Assembly: GCF_002575655.3 (NCBI RefSeq)
Contig: NC_053039.3
Location: 243,514,622 to 243,578,621 of the forward strand
DNA length: 64,000 nucleotides
Origin: Aegilops tauschii subsp. strangulata
Lineage: Eukaryota > Streptophyta > Magnoliopsida > Poales > Poaceae
Reading direction: 5' to 3'
This document shows, in pieces, positions 44,221-54,342 of this stretch. How positions within the stretch are numbered: the stretch's first letter is position 1; each line of letters starts with the position of its first letter. Both the position numbers and the translations under genes were made by a program. The notes under the pieces were generated by a model. That model ran no database searches. It saw only the letters and a program-made list of their open reading frames with translations, and was not told the origin of the DNA.

Positions 44221-44438
44221 CCCGAGTATGTTTAGATTGGGTTCGTTTTCCCATATGCTTTGCTCCGGATCCGACGCATAAATTTCGTCAGTGCCTCCCC
44301 TATTGTTCTCCGGGTACACATCCTCTCTGTTTATTGCAGAGACGTGTATCAGGAGAACAGCGGGGAGGTGCTGCCGAAATTTTGCGTAGGATCCGGAGCA
44401 TAGCATAGGAAAATGAACCCAATCTAAACATACTCGGG
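44221..44438. repeat. Second hairpin upstream of TNPD (~105-bp arms)
   Basis: The left arm begins CCCGAGTATGTTTAGATTGG and the right arm ends with its complement CCAATCTAAACATACTCGGG at 44438. The arms pair over about 105 bases with roughly ten to fifteen mismatches; the loop is a few bases near 44333. It lies in the intron just 5' of the TNPD start. A minus-strand open frame across it is an artefact of the inverted repeat. Confidence 0.85.
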
Positions 44439-44535
44439 TGGGATTAGGACCTATCATTACCTATTAGCGTGTAGGTTGCATGGACGTAATAAAATTGACA
44501 AAGTAGATCAACTGATGAATATATACATGCTGAAT

Positions 44536-44567
<32 letters not shown>

Positions 44568-44592
44568 GTGTCTAGTAGCTCTGAAAGTCAAG

Positions 44593-47500
44593 ATGAGTGA
44601 TCGTGCGTGGATGTACACCGGTCAGACTGGTCAGAACAAATGGAGCACTGAATGGTTCACAAAAACCAAGGGGTTTGTGCGAGCCGCATTTGCAAATGGC
44701 CAGAGGAAAACCTGGTGCCCCTGTTTACGGTGCGGCAATTGGGAAAAGAGGACAGAGGCTGAAATGGGCAAACACCTGCAGAAGAGTGGTTTTACGCCCG
44801 ATTATACGGTGTGGACATTTCATGGTGAGTCTGCCCAACGTGACCGAGCTGAGGTGGATCGTCGTCGCACCGACGAGCATGGTACCGGGATGGAAAACAT
44901 GGTGCAAGACTTTGATGATGCTCGGGATTCGGACGAGGAGATGGAGGAATCTGCAAAGGCCTTCAATGAAATGTTGGAGTCTTCAAAACGTCCGCTCCAT
45001 GAGCACACTGAGCTTTGTCAGTTGGATGCCATCTCACAAGTAATGGCTCTGAAGGCTCAGTTCAACTTGGGCAGAGAATGCTACGATGCAATGATGACAG
45101 TATTTGGACGCTTTCTACCCAAAGGCCATGTAATGCCTGCAAACCTGTACCAGTCGGACAAAATCCTCCGTGCACTGAAGATGCCCTATGATAAGATACA
45201 TGCCTGTGAGAAAGGATGTGTCTTCTTTAGGCTTGACTATGCGGACTTGAACTATTGTCCCATTTGCAAGTCTTCCAGGTATGTTGTGGTAGACAACGGT
45301 ATGGGTGAGAAGACACAGACCAAAATCCCCGTTAGTGTTCTTCGGTATATGCCAATCGTACCAAGACTTCAACGTCTTTTCATGGTCGAAGAGACGGCCA
45401 GACAGATGACATGGCACAAAACGGGAAAAAGAACCGAACTAGATGCAGATGGGAATCTGATGATTGTACACACATCGGATGGTGTTGCATGGAAAAAGTT
45501 TGATGAATTACATGGTGACAAAGCGGCAGATCCGAGGCATCCTCGAGTCGGCATCAGCACGGATGGGTTCAGTGTGTTTGGTATGACGGCAGCCCAATAC
45601 AGTTGTTGGCGCGTATTTGTCTTTCCACTCAATCTCCCCCCCGGACAGATTATGCAAAGAAAGAACATTTTCCTGGCGTTGATAATTCCAGGGCCCAACT
45701 ATCCGGGGGAAAATATGAATGTGTACATGCAACCGCTTAAGGACGAATTGCAAGAAGCCTGGGATAATGGGTTCAAGACATACGATGCCTATAGCAAACG
45801 GAACTTCATAATGCGTGTCTGGTACATGTACTCGACGCATGACTTGCCGGCGTATGCGCTATTCGTTGGCTGGTGTGTGCATGGAAGGTTCCCGTGCCCC
45901 ACATGCAAGGGAGCTCTTGAGTTTCGTTGGCTTCAGGCCGGTCGCAAGTTTTCTTGCTTCGACATGCATAGACAGTTCCTGAATCCTCGCCATAAGTTCA
46001 GGAAAGACAAGAAGAACTTCATCAGAGGTAGAGTTGTCAAAAACTCTGCACCACCTGCATTGACAGGCCAACAGACCCTGGATCAGTTAAACGCTCTCGA
46101 GCCAGATCCATAGCGTCCAGGGTACTTCAAGGGGTATAATTCTAAGCACGCCTGGACTCACAAAACATGCTTATGGGATCTGCCTTACTTCAAAGACCTC
46201 CTTTGCCCACACAAGATCGACGTGATGCACACTGAGAAGAATATCGCCGAGGCACTTTTTGGTACATTGTTCGGCATAGATGGGAAGTCAAAGGATAATA
46301 CTAAGGCTAGAGTCGATCTGGAGGCGCTATGTGATAGGCCGTTACAAAACATGAAAGAACCGAAAGGAAAGCAGAACTGGACGAAGCCAAAGGCATGGTT
46401 CAATCTTGGAAGGCCAGCTATGAGGGAAATTATCTTGTGGGTGAAAATGCAGTTGATGTTCCCCGATGGGTATGCAGCGAATCTACAGAGGGGAGCCAGT
46501 CTTGATAAATTGAAGATATTTGGTCTCAAGAGTCATGATTGGCACATATGGATTGAGCGGGTAATGCCGGTGATGTTGCGTGGCTTCATCCCTGAGGATG
46601 AATGGCTAGTACTGGCAGAACTCAGCTATTTCTTCCGTGTTCTTTGTGCGAAAGAACTATCGCCTGGCGTGCTAGAAGAAATGGAAGAGTTGGCGCCGGA
46701 GTTGATCTGCAAGTTAGAGAAGATCTTTCCACCGGGCTTCTTTAATCCAATGCAACATTTGATTTTGCATCTTCCGACCGAGGCAAGATTGGGGGGGGGG
46801 GGCGTGCAAAATCGTTGGTGCTACCCAACTGAGAGGATGCAGAAGACGCTTCGACAAAAATGTAAAAATAAACGTAGAATTGAAGCATCGATGGCTGAGG
46901 CATTCATCACTGAGGAGGCGGCAAACTTCATGACAGCACACTACGAAGCCAAAAATCATCATTTGCATAATCCGAAGCCTCGGTACAATGCTGACGACCC
47001 TAAAAAGGGTGGATCCAACCTCAGCCTATTCAAAGGGAATCTCGCACCAGCCAGTGTTTCAAATCCAGTATCTTTGGATAACGAACAATGGCGGACCATT
47101 TCGTTGTATATCTTCAACAACCTGATAGAAGTGCAGCCGTACATCGAGTAAGTTCTCGGTACATAATTTCGCAACTTCTATTTCCTTTGAACTGCTCTTA
47201 TTCCTGGATATTTCATACAGTCGATACGTCGCCTTATTCTCATATGGAGCGGTGATCCAAAAGGATTCTGTCGAAGAGTATGAGCTTCTCGCAAAGCAAG
47301 GAGGCGGCTATCCCGGTTTCATCTCTTGGTTCAAACAAACGGTAATTTCTATTAGACTTGTAGGCTAATTTGTAGGCGGCTATCCCGGTTTCATTCGCTA
47401 ATTTGTGCGTAATGCAACAATCCTTTCATATTAAACTTGTAGGCTAATTCAGAGTCTATGGACGGCGAATTGAGACAAGTCGCTAATGGTTTTGACTATA

Positions 47501-48258
47501 AGGTCCGTTCATTTGACAAATACGACATCAACGGGTATCGCTTTCGTACCTATGGCAAAGAGCTATCTATGGCCGACCGAAAGTCTACAAATTGTTGTGT
47601 ATCTGCTATCGGCGAAGGAGGTACCGAGTATTATGGGAGAGTTGAAGCAATTTATGAACTTCTATTCTATGGTGAAAACCCACCGAATGTCGTAGTCTTC
47701 AAATGTTATTGGTTTCAGCCGAAGGAGACTAGAAGGACTCATGAACATATAGGGCTAGTTGAAATCAACCAAAGCACCCATTTAGATGTTCCTGGTGTCT
47801 ATATTACGGCTCAACAGGCGACCCAATTATTCTATCTACCGTGGGCCTGCCAAACTAATCCAAATCTGAAAGGTTGGGATGTCGTTTATGAAGTGCCGCC
47901 ACGTGCTAGACTATCTCCCCCAAAGGAAGAGGATTATGAACCTCACATTAACCCAGACACATATGAAGGAGAATTCTTCCAAGAGACACGTCTTTCCAAA
48001 AAGCGTTTCAAGAACCGCTATACTTCACCCCAAAACATTGAAGTAGACAGCGACAGTGAATCCGACATCACCCCAGAGGAGGAACAAGAAGAGCCGGAAC
48101 AAGAAGAGGTTACTGCTGCGGATGACCTGTCATTGCTTGACCGATTACGTCAAGGTGGCCTTCCACATGTTGATGCCACTGAACCCTATGAGCCCGTCAT
48201 TGATTATAGTGATGATGATGATTATGCATTTATTGATGATACTGATCGAGATTATTAG
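44593..48258 (+). CDS. TNPD: CACTA transposase (TNPD type), three exons, one in-frame TAG
   Basis: The product is the catalytic transposase of En/Spm-type elements. Exons 44593-47147, 47221-47341 and 47443-48258 join in phase to 1164 codons. Domains in order: transposase-associated N-terminal domain with Cys/His pairs (about 4-78, RAWMYTGQTGQNKW..WCPCLRC); the transposase_21 core (about 330-470, AQYSCWRVFVFPLNLPPGQ, WCVHGRFPCPTCKG); DUF4218 region (about 615-770, LWVKMQLMFPDGYA); DUF4216 region (about 930-985, NPPNVVVFKCYWFQP); acidic C-terminus ending DDDDYAFIDDTDRDY. Codon 507 (46111-46113) is TAG in EPDP*RPGYFKGYN; otherwise the frame is open. ATG 44593 opens the conserved domain and follows a likely acceptor (CTAGTAG at 44578). 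Activity would need read-through, or the allele is dead. Confidence 0.85.
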
Positions 48259-48394
48259 TAGTGTCAGGTATTAAATTTTTTAATGTTGTACTTGATGATG
48301 ATACACTTAAGTGATACACATATTATTATTCATGTCGGTCTTTTTTTATGTTGTACTAATTTCGTTTACTATTTGTCATGGCAGGTGTTGAAAG

Positions 48395-50856
48395 ATGGTG
48401 GGCGCTGGTCGGGAGCGCGCCAAGGCCCCTTCTTCGTCGGCGCGTGGTCTGAGGTCTTCGATTCCAGACGCACCTCTCCGCCGAGCGTTGCTGGACAGTA
48501 TGTCCACACCGCCGGGCCCTTCTTCGTCGACCGCGGTGCCCAGCAGGGGACGAGGTAGGAAGAGAGGAGGTGGGGCACGTGGTCGCGGGAGAGGAGGTAG
48601 GGTGACTGCTACGGCGCCTTCCTCGCCGCCACCCCCAGCTGTTTCACCCGAGCACGTGACTGCTAGGGTGGACTCGTCCGAGGAGGAGGCTACACGGACT
48701 CCGGTCCACAAGCCTCCGGTCCACGGGTCTTGGGCCCACGAGCCTCGGGTCGACTGGCCTTCGGCCCACGAGAGTTCGGCCCACGAGACCCCGGAGGAGC
48801 ACACGTCCGGATGGGGTACCTGGCCGGATCAGCCCGAGGAGCCGAGTGGCCATGCTGATGATGGCGGGGAGCCGACTGATCTTGAGGAGGAGGGTGGCAC
48901 CATCTACCAGCGTGGTGCTACACGGCTCCCGTCCGTGCCGGCGACCCGCGAGCAGAGGTGGTTGATCTTCCCTGATGGGGAGAGGTACGTAAGTGCATTT
49001 AATATTTTTGTACCTTCTGCATTCATGTTTCTTCAAATAACTAATGCGTTGGCCTTGTCATGCTGCAGGGGTTGGGACCACCATCATAGTGTCCGCCGGC
49101 CCAACTCCGTCCTTGGAGTTCTTTGCCGGCAAAACTTCCCGGGGTTTGTCATGTTGCCTGGTGAGGGTCGGCTTCCAGAGCTTGGGTTGAGCTGGGAGCA
49201 CTACGTGGCTGCCCCGGCCCCGCCGGATGTCATTATCGACGGTGTCGTGTGCGACACGAGGGCAGACATGGTGATCAGGACGTTCTGGGTAATTTCTCCT
49301 TTACACATTTCAAAATCTTCAACTAGCTAGTTATTAATTGTACTAATAAATATTGTCTCATTTGATTGCAGACATTCTACAGGTGTGAGGAGGGATACGA
49401 GGAGGACGCGGCAAATGTTATCCAGAACGTCTGCAAGCGCCTACTCCAGAACTTACGACACGAGGCTCGGGTGCAGGCTGTTCGAGACTACTACGCCTTG
49501 CGTGGTATCAAGAAGACCAAGCCGGCGTGCCGCGATAAGTTCCTGAGTAAGGAGCAGTACATGAAGGTAATTCTTAAGGCCTTCTACTTAAGTTCCTTCA
49601 TTTAGTAATTCTTAGCCGTAGCGCTCAAGTTTCTATTTGCTAACTTAGGCGCCTCCGAGATGGTGTGCGGATCGGATGGATTGTTGGGAGGTGTTGGTCG
49701 ATGAGTGGTGCTCAAAAGAATGGCTAGCCCTCCACAACGAGGCCAAGGACAAACGTGCCCAAATGGAAGGTGTGCCACACCATCAAGGCAGCTCCAACTT
49801 ATATCAGTTCGGGCGCAACTGGGTATGTGGTTTGCTTCATGATTCATGCAATTCATTCATCATGCTAGCTTGAGCCCTTTAATTACTAATTTTCATTGTT
49901 TCTCTCTTTCAGGCACGCTACAATAAGGCGGATAAGGTGCCAGAGGTGTACGACCTGTATGCCATGGCCCACACTGGCTCTTTCAAGAAAGTCAAGGCTT
50001 TCTCTCAGTCTGACCTCGATGATGCAAACAACTTCACCAACATCTCCTCCCACAACAAGCTTGTGAGATATAGAGATGAGGGGAAGGCGAGGAAAGGGGA
50101 GGACTTTAACCCGAGCCAGGGTCCCATTGATCCAGAGCTGGTGATGATATCTGGTGGCGGGAGGTCCCATGGCTCCATAGCCATTGGAGATGGACTTATC
50201 TGTTGTCCTAGCACTCTCCCGGAGATCAAGGCGCGCCAGTCGAGCTCCGCTCCTGAGATAAGGCCTCGTGAACGGCCACTGCAACTCGTCATCAAGGTTA
50301 GTGATACGTACTCAGTTATCTTTCTCCATTACATTGTGTGCGCTTCCATCAATGATTACAAATGGTCATGTGAGTGGTGTTGCAGGCTGCTATACAGACT
50401 GAGAGAGATAGAACGGAGAAACTTCTGGCGGAGGCGGCGGAGAGGCGGCGGGAGATGGAGGAGAGGACGAGAAAGATGATGGAGGAGGAGAGGGCACGGA
50501 ATGACATGCAGGCAAGGGCCATGTACGAGCTCCTTGTGGTAAGTTTCTTCTGCAGATTACTTGCTAGACTTAACATTTGAGTCTCATTACTAACTAGTAT
50601 GACTCTGTTCTGAAAACCAAATGTGCAGTCTGTGTGCGAGAAGTCCGGTCAGCCCACAACGCCGATCCCAGTGATTGCTCCTGGGAGCACGGTGAGTTTA
50701 ATTTGAATGGACATTACTTGCTAGTCTTAACATTTGAGTGTCGTAATGCTAACAAGACATTGGAAATGATCTTTGGTGCAGCTTAACTCCAGAAACGCAT
50801 CGCACGATCCTTCTCCAGGTAACGGCACTAGCCACCCCGCTCCTACACCTCCCTGA
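48395..50856 (+). CDS. TNPA-like CACTA accessory protein, eight exons, frame intact
   Basis: Exons 48395-48984, 49069-49288, 49372-49566, 49649-49822, 49913-50295, 50385-50538, 50629-50691 and 50782-50856 are bounded by GT..AG and add up to 618 codons including TGA, with no internal stop. Residues 1-196 are Gly/Arg/Pro/Ser-rich with RGRGRKRGG-like basic stretches. Exons 2-5 hold the conserved plant Ptta/En/Spm (transposase_24-like) core with RWLIFPDG, CRDKFLSKEQY, NEAKDKRAQM and EVYDLYAMAHTGSFKKVKAF. Exon 6 encodes a highly charged coiled coil (TERDRTEKLLAEAAERRREM). TNPA proteins bind subterminal repeats and assist TNPD; the TTTGCCGTCCGCC arrays would be the expected target. Confidence 0.8.
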
Positions 50857-51069
50857 TCACGGTAAGTTTCTCTAGTGTTTTGCTTAACAAATGCATAAAG
50901 ACCTAGACTTAGCTTTATTTCCTCCAATATGCTTACCATAATGACCTAGAGTTAGCTTCTTTTCCTCTAAAATGACTTAATAAGCTTACTGACCTCATAA
51001 ACCATCCATTTTACCTAAGTTAGCTCTAAAACGATATGTACTTAGCTAACTTATGTCAAAAATTGCATA

Positions 51070-51505
51070 ATTAGCTCATAAACGACCCATTTCACCTAGG
51101 TTAACTCATAAACGACCCATTTCACCTAGGTTAGCTCATAAACGACCCATTTCACCTAGGTTAGCTCATAAACGATCCATTTCACCTAGGTTAGCTCATA
51201 AACGATCCATTTCACCTAACTTAGCTCATAAACGACCCATTTCACCTAGGTTAACTCATAAACGACCCATTTCACCTAGGTTAGCTCATAAACGACCCAT
51301 TTCACCTAGGTTAGCTCATAAACGATCCATTTCACCTAGGTTAGCTCATAAACGATCCATTTCACCTAAGATAGCTCATAAACGATCCATTTCACCTAGG
51401 TTAGCTAATAAACGATCCATTTCACCTAAGTTAGCTCATAAACGATCCATTTCAACTAATTTAGCTCATAAATGATCCAGTTCACCTAAGTTAGCTAATA
51501 AATGG
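51070..51505 (+). repeat. 30-bp tandem repeat, about 14 copies
   Basis: The unit TTAGCTCATAAACGACCCAT + TTCACCTAGG is repeated head to tail with scattered changes (GACCC/GATCC, TTAACTC/TTAGCTC). It lies 0.2 kb after the TNPA stop codon. Pairs of adjacent variants recur, suggesting expansion by multi-unit blocks. Confidence 0.95.
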
Positions 51506-51514
51506 CATATACTT

Positions 51515-51600
51515 CTTCTTCTAGTCTTCTTCTTCTTCTTCTTCTTCTTCTTCTATTCTTTTTCTTCTAGTCTAATTCTTCTTCTAGTCTTCTTTTTCTA
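51515..51600 (+). repeat. (CTT)n microsatellite
   Basis: CTTCTTCTT runs with TAGT interruptions directly after the 30-bp array. Confidence 0.9.
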
Positions 51601-51604
51601 ACTT

Positions 51605-51925
51605 TCTTATTTGTCATTTTGCAGGTTTCGTTCACTTCACGGAAGCCAGCTTTCTATGATGGATTGCTTGTTTTTTCCTTTGATGCACTTCTTGTATTCT
51701 GCTCGCTTGCTATGATGAAACTAGATTGCTATGATGAAACTTTGCATATTGTAATATGTATGGATCGATGGAACTATGTGCAACCTACTATGTATGTATG
51801 GATATATATGTGATGGATATTTATTATGTTGGATATATATGTGCTGGCTCCTGTGATATATTTGCTGTGATATAATTTCCTGTGATAATTGTTGGATATA
51901 AGAAAAACAGAATAAAAAGAGGCAG
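51605..51925 (+). other. Probable terminal untranslated exon of the TNPA gene
   Basis: A TTTTGCAG acceptor at about 51624 precedes GTTTCGTTCACTTC and AT-rich sequence without coding potential. This is consistent with a 3' untranslated exon, but is not shown directly. Confidence 0.35.
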
Positions 51926-51934
51926 TGCAGGCTC

Positions 51935-52465
51935 TTTGCCGTCCGCCGCGGACGGCAAAGACACCTTTGCCATCGGTGGCAGACGGCAAAGGGGGCACGT
52001 GGCGCCCACCTGTGCTTCCTGAGAGATGGGCCATTTGGCAATTGCCTACCGTGGCGGACGGCAAACCTAAGCTGATGGCAAAGACTTTGCCTTTGCCATC
52101 CGCCGTGGCAGACGGCAAAAAACAGCGGGCGCTGACGCATTGCTGACGTCAACTGGCGGACGGCAAAGAGGCGCTCAAATTTGCCGTCCGCTGGCGGACG
52201 GCAAAGGCCGCCGTTAGCCGCCTAATGGACTAACGCTGGCGGACGTCCAGTATTTTTGCCGTCCCTCCTCTTTGCCGTCCGCCGCTGTAGGCAAAGGACT
52301 CTTTGCCGTCCGCCATAAAAAGCAGACAGCAAAGGACCTGTTACCGTAGCCTACTTTGCCGGAGCCTTTTGCCATCCACGGCTGACGGCAAAGGCCTTTG
52401 CCGTCCGCCGTTCGAGCCTTTGCCGTCCGCCGTGGCAGACGGCAAAATAGCTGTTTCCTGTAGTG
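51935..52465 (+). repeat. Right subterminal repeats of CACTA element 2
   Basis: About twenty copies of TTTGCCGTCCGCC-like words occur in both orientations, ending in the inverted terminus (CTGTTTCCTGTAGTG). The density is higher than on the left side. Confidence 0.85.
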
Positions 52466-54105
52466 GTATACTAATCATGCACGCAAATGTGTACGATCAA
52501 GATCAGGGACTCACGGGAAGATATCACAACACAACTCTAAAACATAAATAAGTCATACAAGCATCATAATACAAGCCAGGGCCTCGAGGGCTCGAATACA
52601 AGTGCTCGATCATAGACGAGTCAGCGGAAGCAACAATATCTGAGTACAGACATAAGTTAAACAAGTTTGCCTTAAGAAGGCTAGCACAAACTGGGATACA
52701 GATCGAACGAGGCGCAGGCCTCCTGCCTGGGATCCTCCTAACTACTCCTGGTCGTCGTCAGCGGCCTGCACGTAGTAGTAGGCACCTCCAGTGTCGTAGG
52801 AGCCGTCGTCGACGGTGGCGTCTGGCTCCTGGGCTCCAGCATCTGGTTGCGGCAACCAGGTAGAAAGGAAAGGGGGAAAAAGAGGGAGAAAGGCAACCGT
52901 GAGTACTCATCCAAAGTACTCGCAAGCAAGGAGCTACACTACATATGCATGGGTATATGTGTAAAGGGGCATATCAGTGGACTGAACTGCAGAATGCCAG
53001 AATAGGAGGGGGATAGCTAATCCTGTCGAAGACTACGCTTCTGGCCATCTCCATCTTGCAGCATGTAGAAGAGAGTAGATTGAAGTCCTCCAAGTAGCAT
53101 CGCATAGCATAAATCCTACCCGGCGATCCCCTCCTCGTCGCCTTGTTAGAGAGCGATCACCGGGTTGTATCTGGCACTTGGAAGGGTGTATTTTATTCAG
53201 TATCCGGTTCTAGTTGTCATAAGGTCAAGGTACAACTCCGGGTCGTCCTGTTACCGAAGATCACGGCTATTCGAATAGATTAACTTCCCTGCAGGGGTGC
53301 ACCACATAACCCAACACGCTTGATCCCATTCGGCCGGACACACTTTCCTGGGTCATGCCCGGCCTCAGAAGATCAACACATCGCAACCCTACCTAAGCAC
53401 AACAGAGCGGTCAGCACGCCGGTCTAATCCTAAGCGCACAGCAGTCTGGGCCCATCGCCCATAGCACACTTGCACGTTGCGAACGCGGCCGCGAGCAGAC
53501 CTAGCAACCCACACGATCACGGCGGTTACGTCAAAGCGGTCCAACACGGCGCGCGCCACTCAGTCGTTGACGTCACGAAGGCTTCGGCTGATACCACGAC
53601 GCCGGGATACCCATAACTACTCCCGCATAGATGGTTAGTGCGTATAGACCAAAAGGCTAGACTCAGATCAAATACCCAGAACTCGTTAAGCGTGTTATAT
53701 TTAAATAACCGCGAACGCCGACCAGGGCCAGGCCCACCTCTCTCCTGGGTGGTCTCAACCTGCCCTGTCGCTCCGCCACAAAGATCCACTTGCGGGTACT
53801 CCTATGAGCCGACCCGACTTTAGTCATCACATGTGTCATGTATATAGTATATAAGTATATACCCGTGATCACCGCCCAGGTGATCACGGCCCGATAGTAT
53901 AGCACAGCAGACGGACAAGAATGTAGGGCCACTGATGGAAAACTAGCATCCTATACTAAACATGTAGGATTGCAGGTAAAGGTAACAACAGTAGTAGCAA
54001 CGATGAGCTATGCATCAGGATAGGATATCGGAAAGCAGTAACATGCTACACTACTCTAATGCAAGCAGTATAGAGAAGAATAGGCGATATCTGGTGATCA
54101 AGGGG
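52466..54105 (-). repeat. Gypsy 5' LTR, continued after CACTA element 2, outer part lost
   Basis: It matches about 32645-34285 of the 3' LTR and breaks off in the G-tract after GGTGATCAAGGGG. About 2 kb of the LTR beyond this point is missing. The following text (ACGACGCGGCGATATC) is unrelated to the LTR. Confidence 0.9.
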
Positions 54106-54340
54106 ACGACGCGGCGATATCTACCTATAGTTTTACTAGTTCATATACACGTACCATTATATTGAAAACACATAAAATTCCCTTTTCATATTTACATCCT
54201 CATTTTTGTTGTTTTTTCCCACCCAGCGCTGATTTTTTTACCACTGGTTTTCCCTTAAACCAACTCAATTGTCCCGCGTCTTATTTGCTTACAAAAACAA
54301 AACGAGTTTTTTGGCAAATCAATAAGTTCTTAAAAAATGT
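54106..54340. other. AT-rich spacer of the large CACTA core
   Basis: Nothing was recognised. The remaining NAC domain is not found here, although the gypsy insertion cut that gene at its other side. Confidence 0.45.
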
Positions 54341-54342
54341 TT

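Larger units (their letters stand above)
42142..52465 (+). mobile_element. CACTA element 2, nearly complete with TNPD and TNPA genes
   Basis: The ends are CACTAATGGAATCAGCTAAT (left) and, reverse complemented, CACTACAGGAAACAGCTATT (right). The target duplication is GTA (42139-42141 and 52466-52468), and the flanks join to the uninterrupted LTR text seen at 32645. Length 10.3 kb. Both subterminal regions carry many copies of TTTGCCGTCCGCC. Inside, on the plus strand, are a TNPD transposase gene and a TNPA-like gene in the order known for plant En/Spm-type elements. Only one disabling change was seen (a TAG in TNPD). Confidence 0.9.
32625..54105 (-). mobile_element. Gypsy retrotransposon with chromodomain, split by CACTA element 2
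   Basis: Read on the minus strand: 5' LTR (54105-52466 plus 42141-42118, interrupted by the CACTA at 42142-52465), primer site (42114-42103), an extra ORF (41781-41023), gag-protease (40786-39004), reverse transcriptase/RNase H/integrase/chromodomain (39003-36301), polypurine tract and a complete 3' LTR (36265-32625, 3641 bases). The 5' LTR lacks about 2 kb of its outer part, so no target duplication can be checked. LTR copies differ at roughly ten places in the first ~650 bases compared by eye. Gag-pol is broken by one frameshift and three stops. Confidence 0.9.

Noticed and set aside
44149..44457. 102-residue minus-strand frame
   Set aside because: It reads across the two arms of the hairpin upstream of TNPD; no independent evidence of coding.
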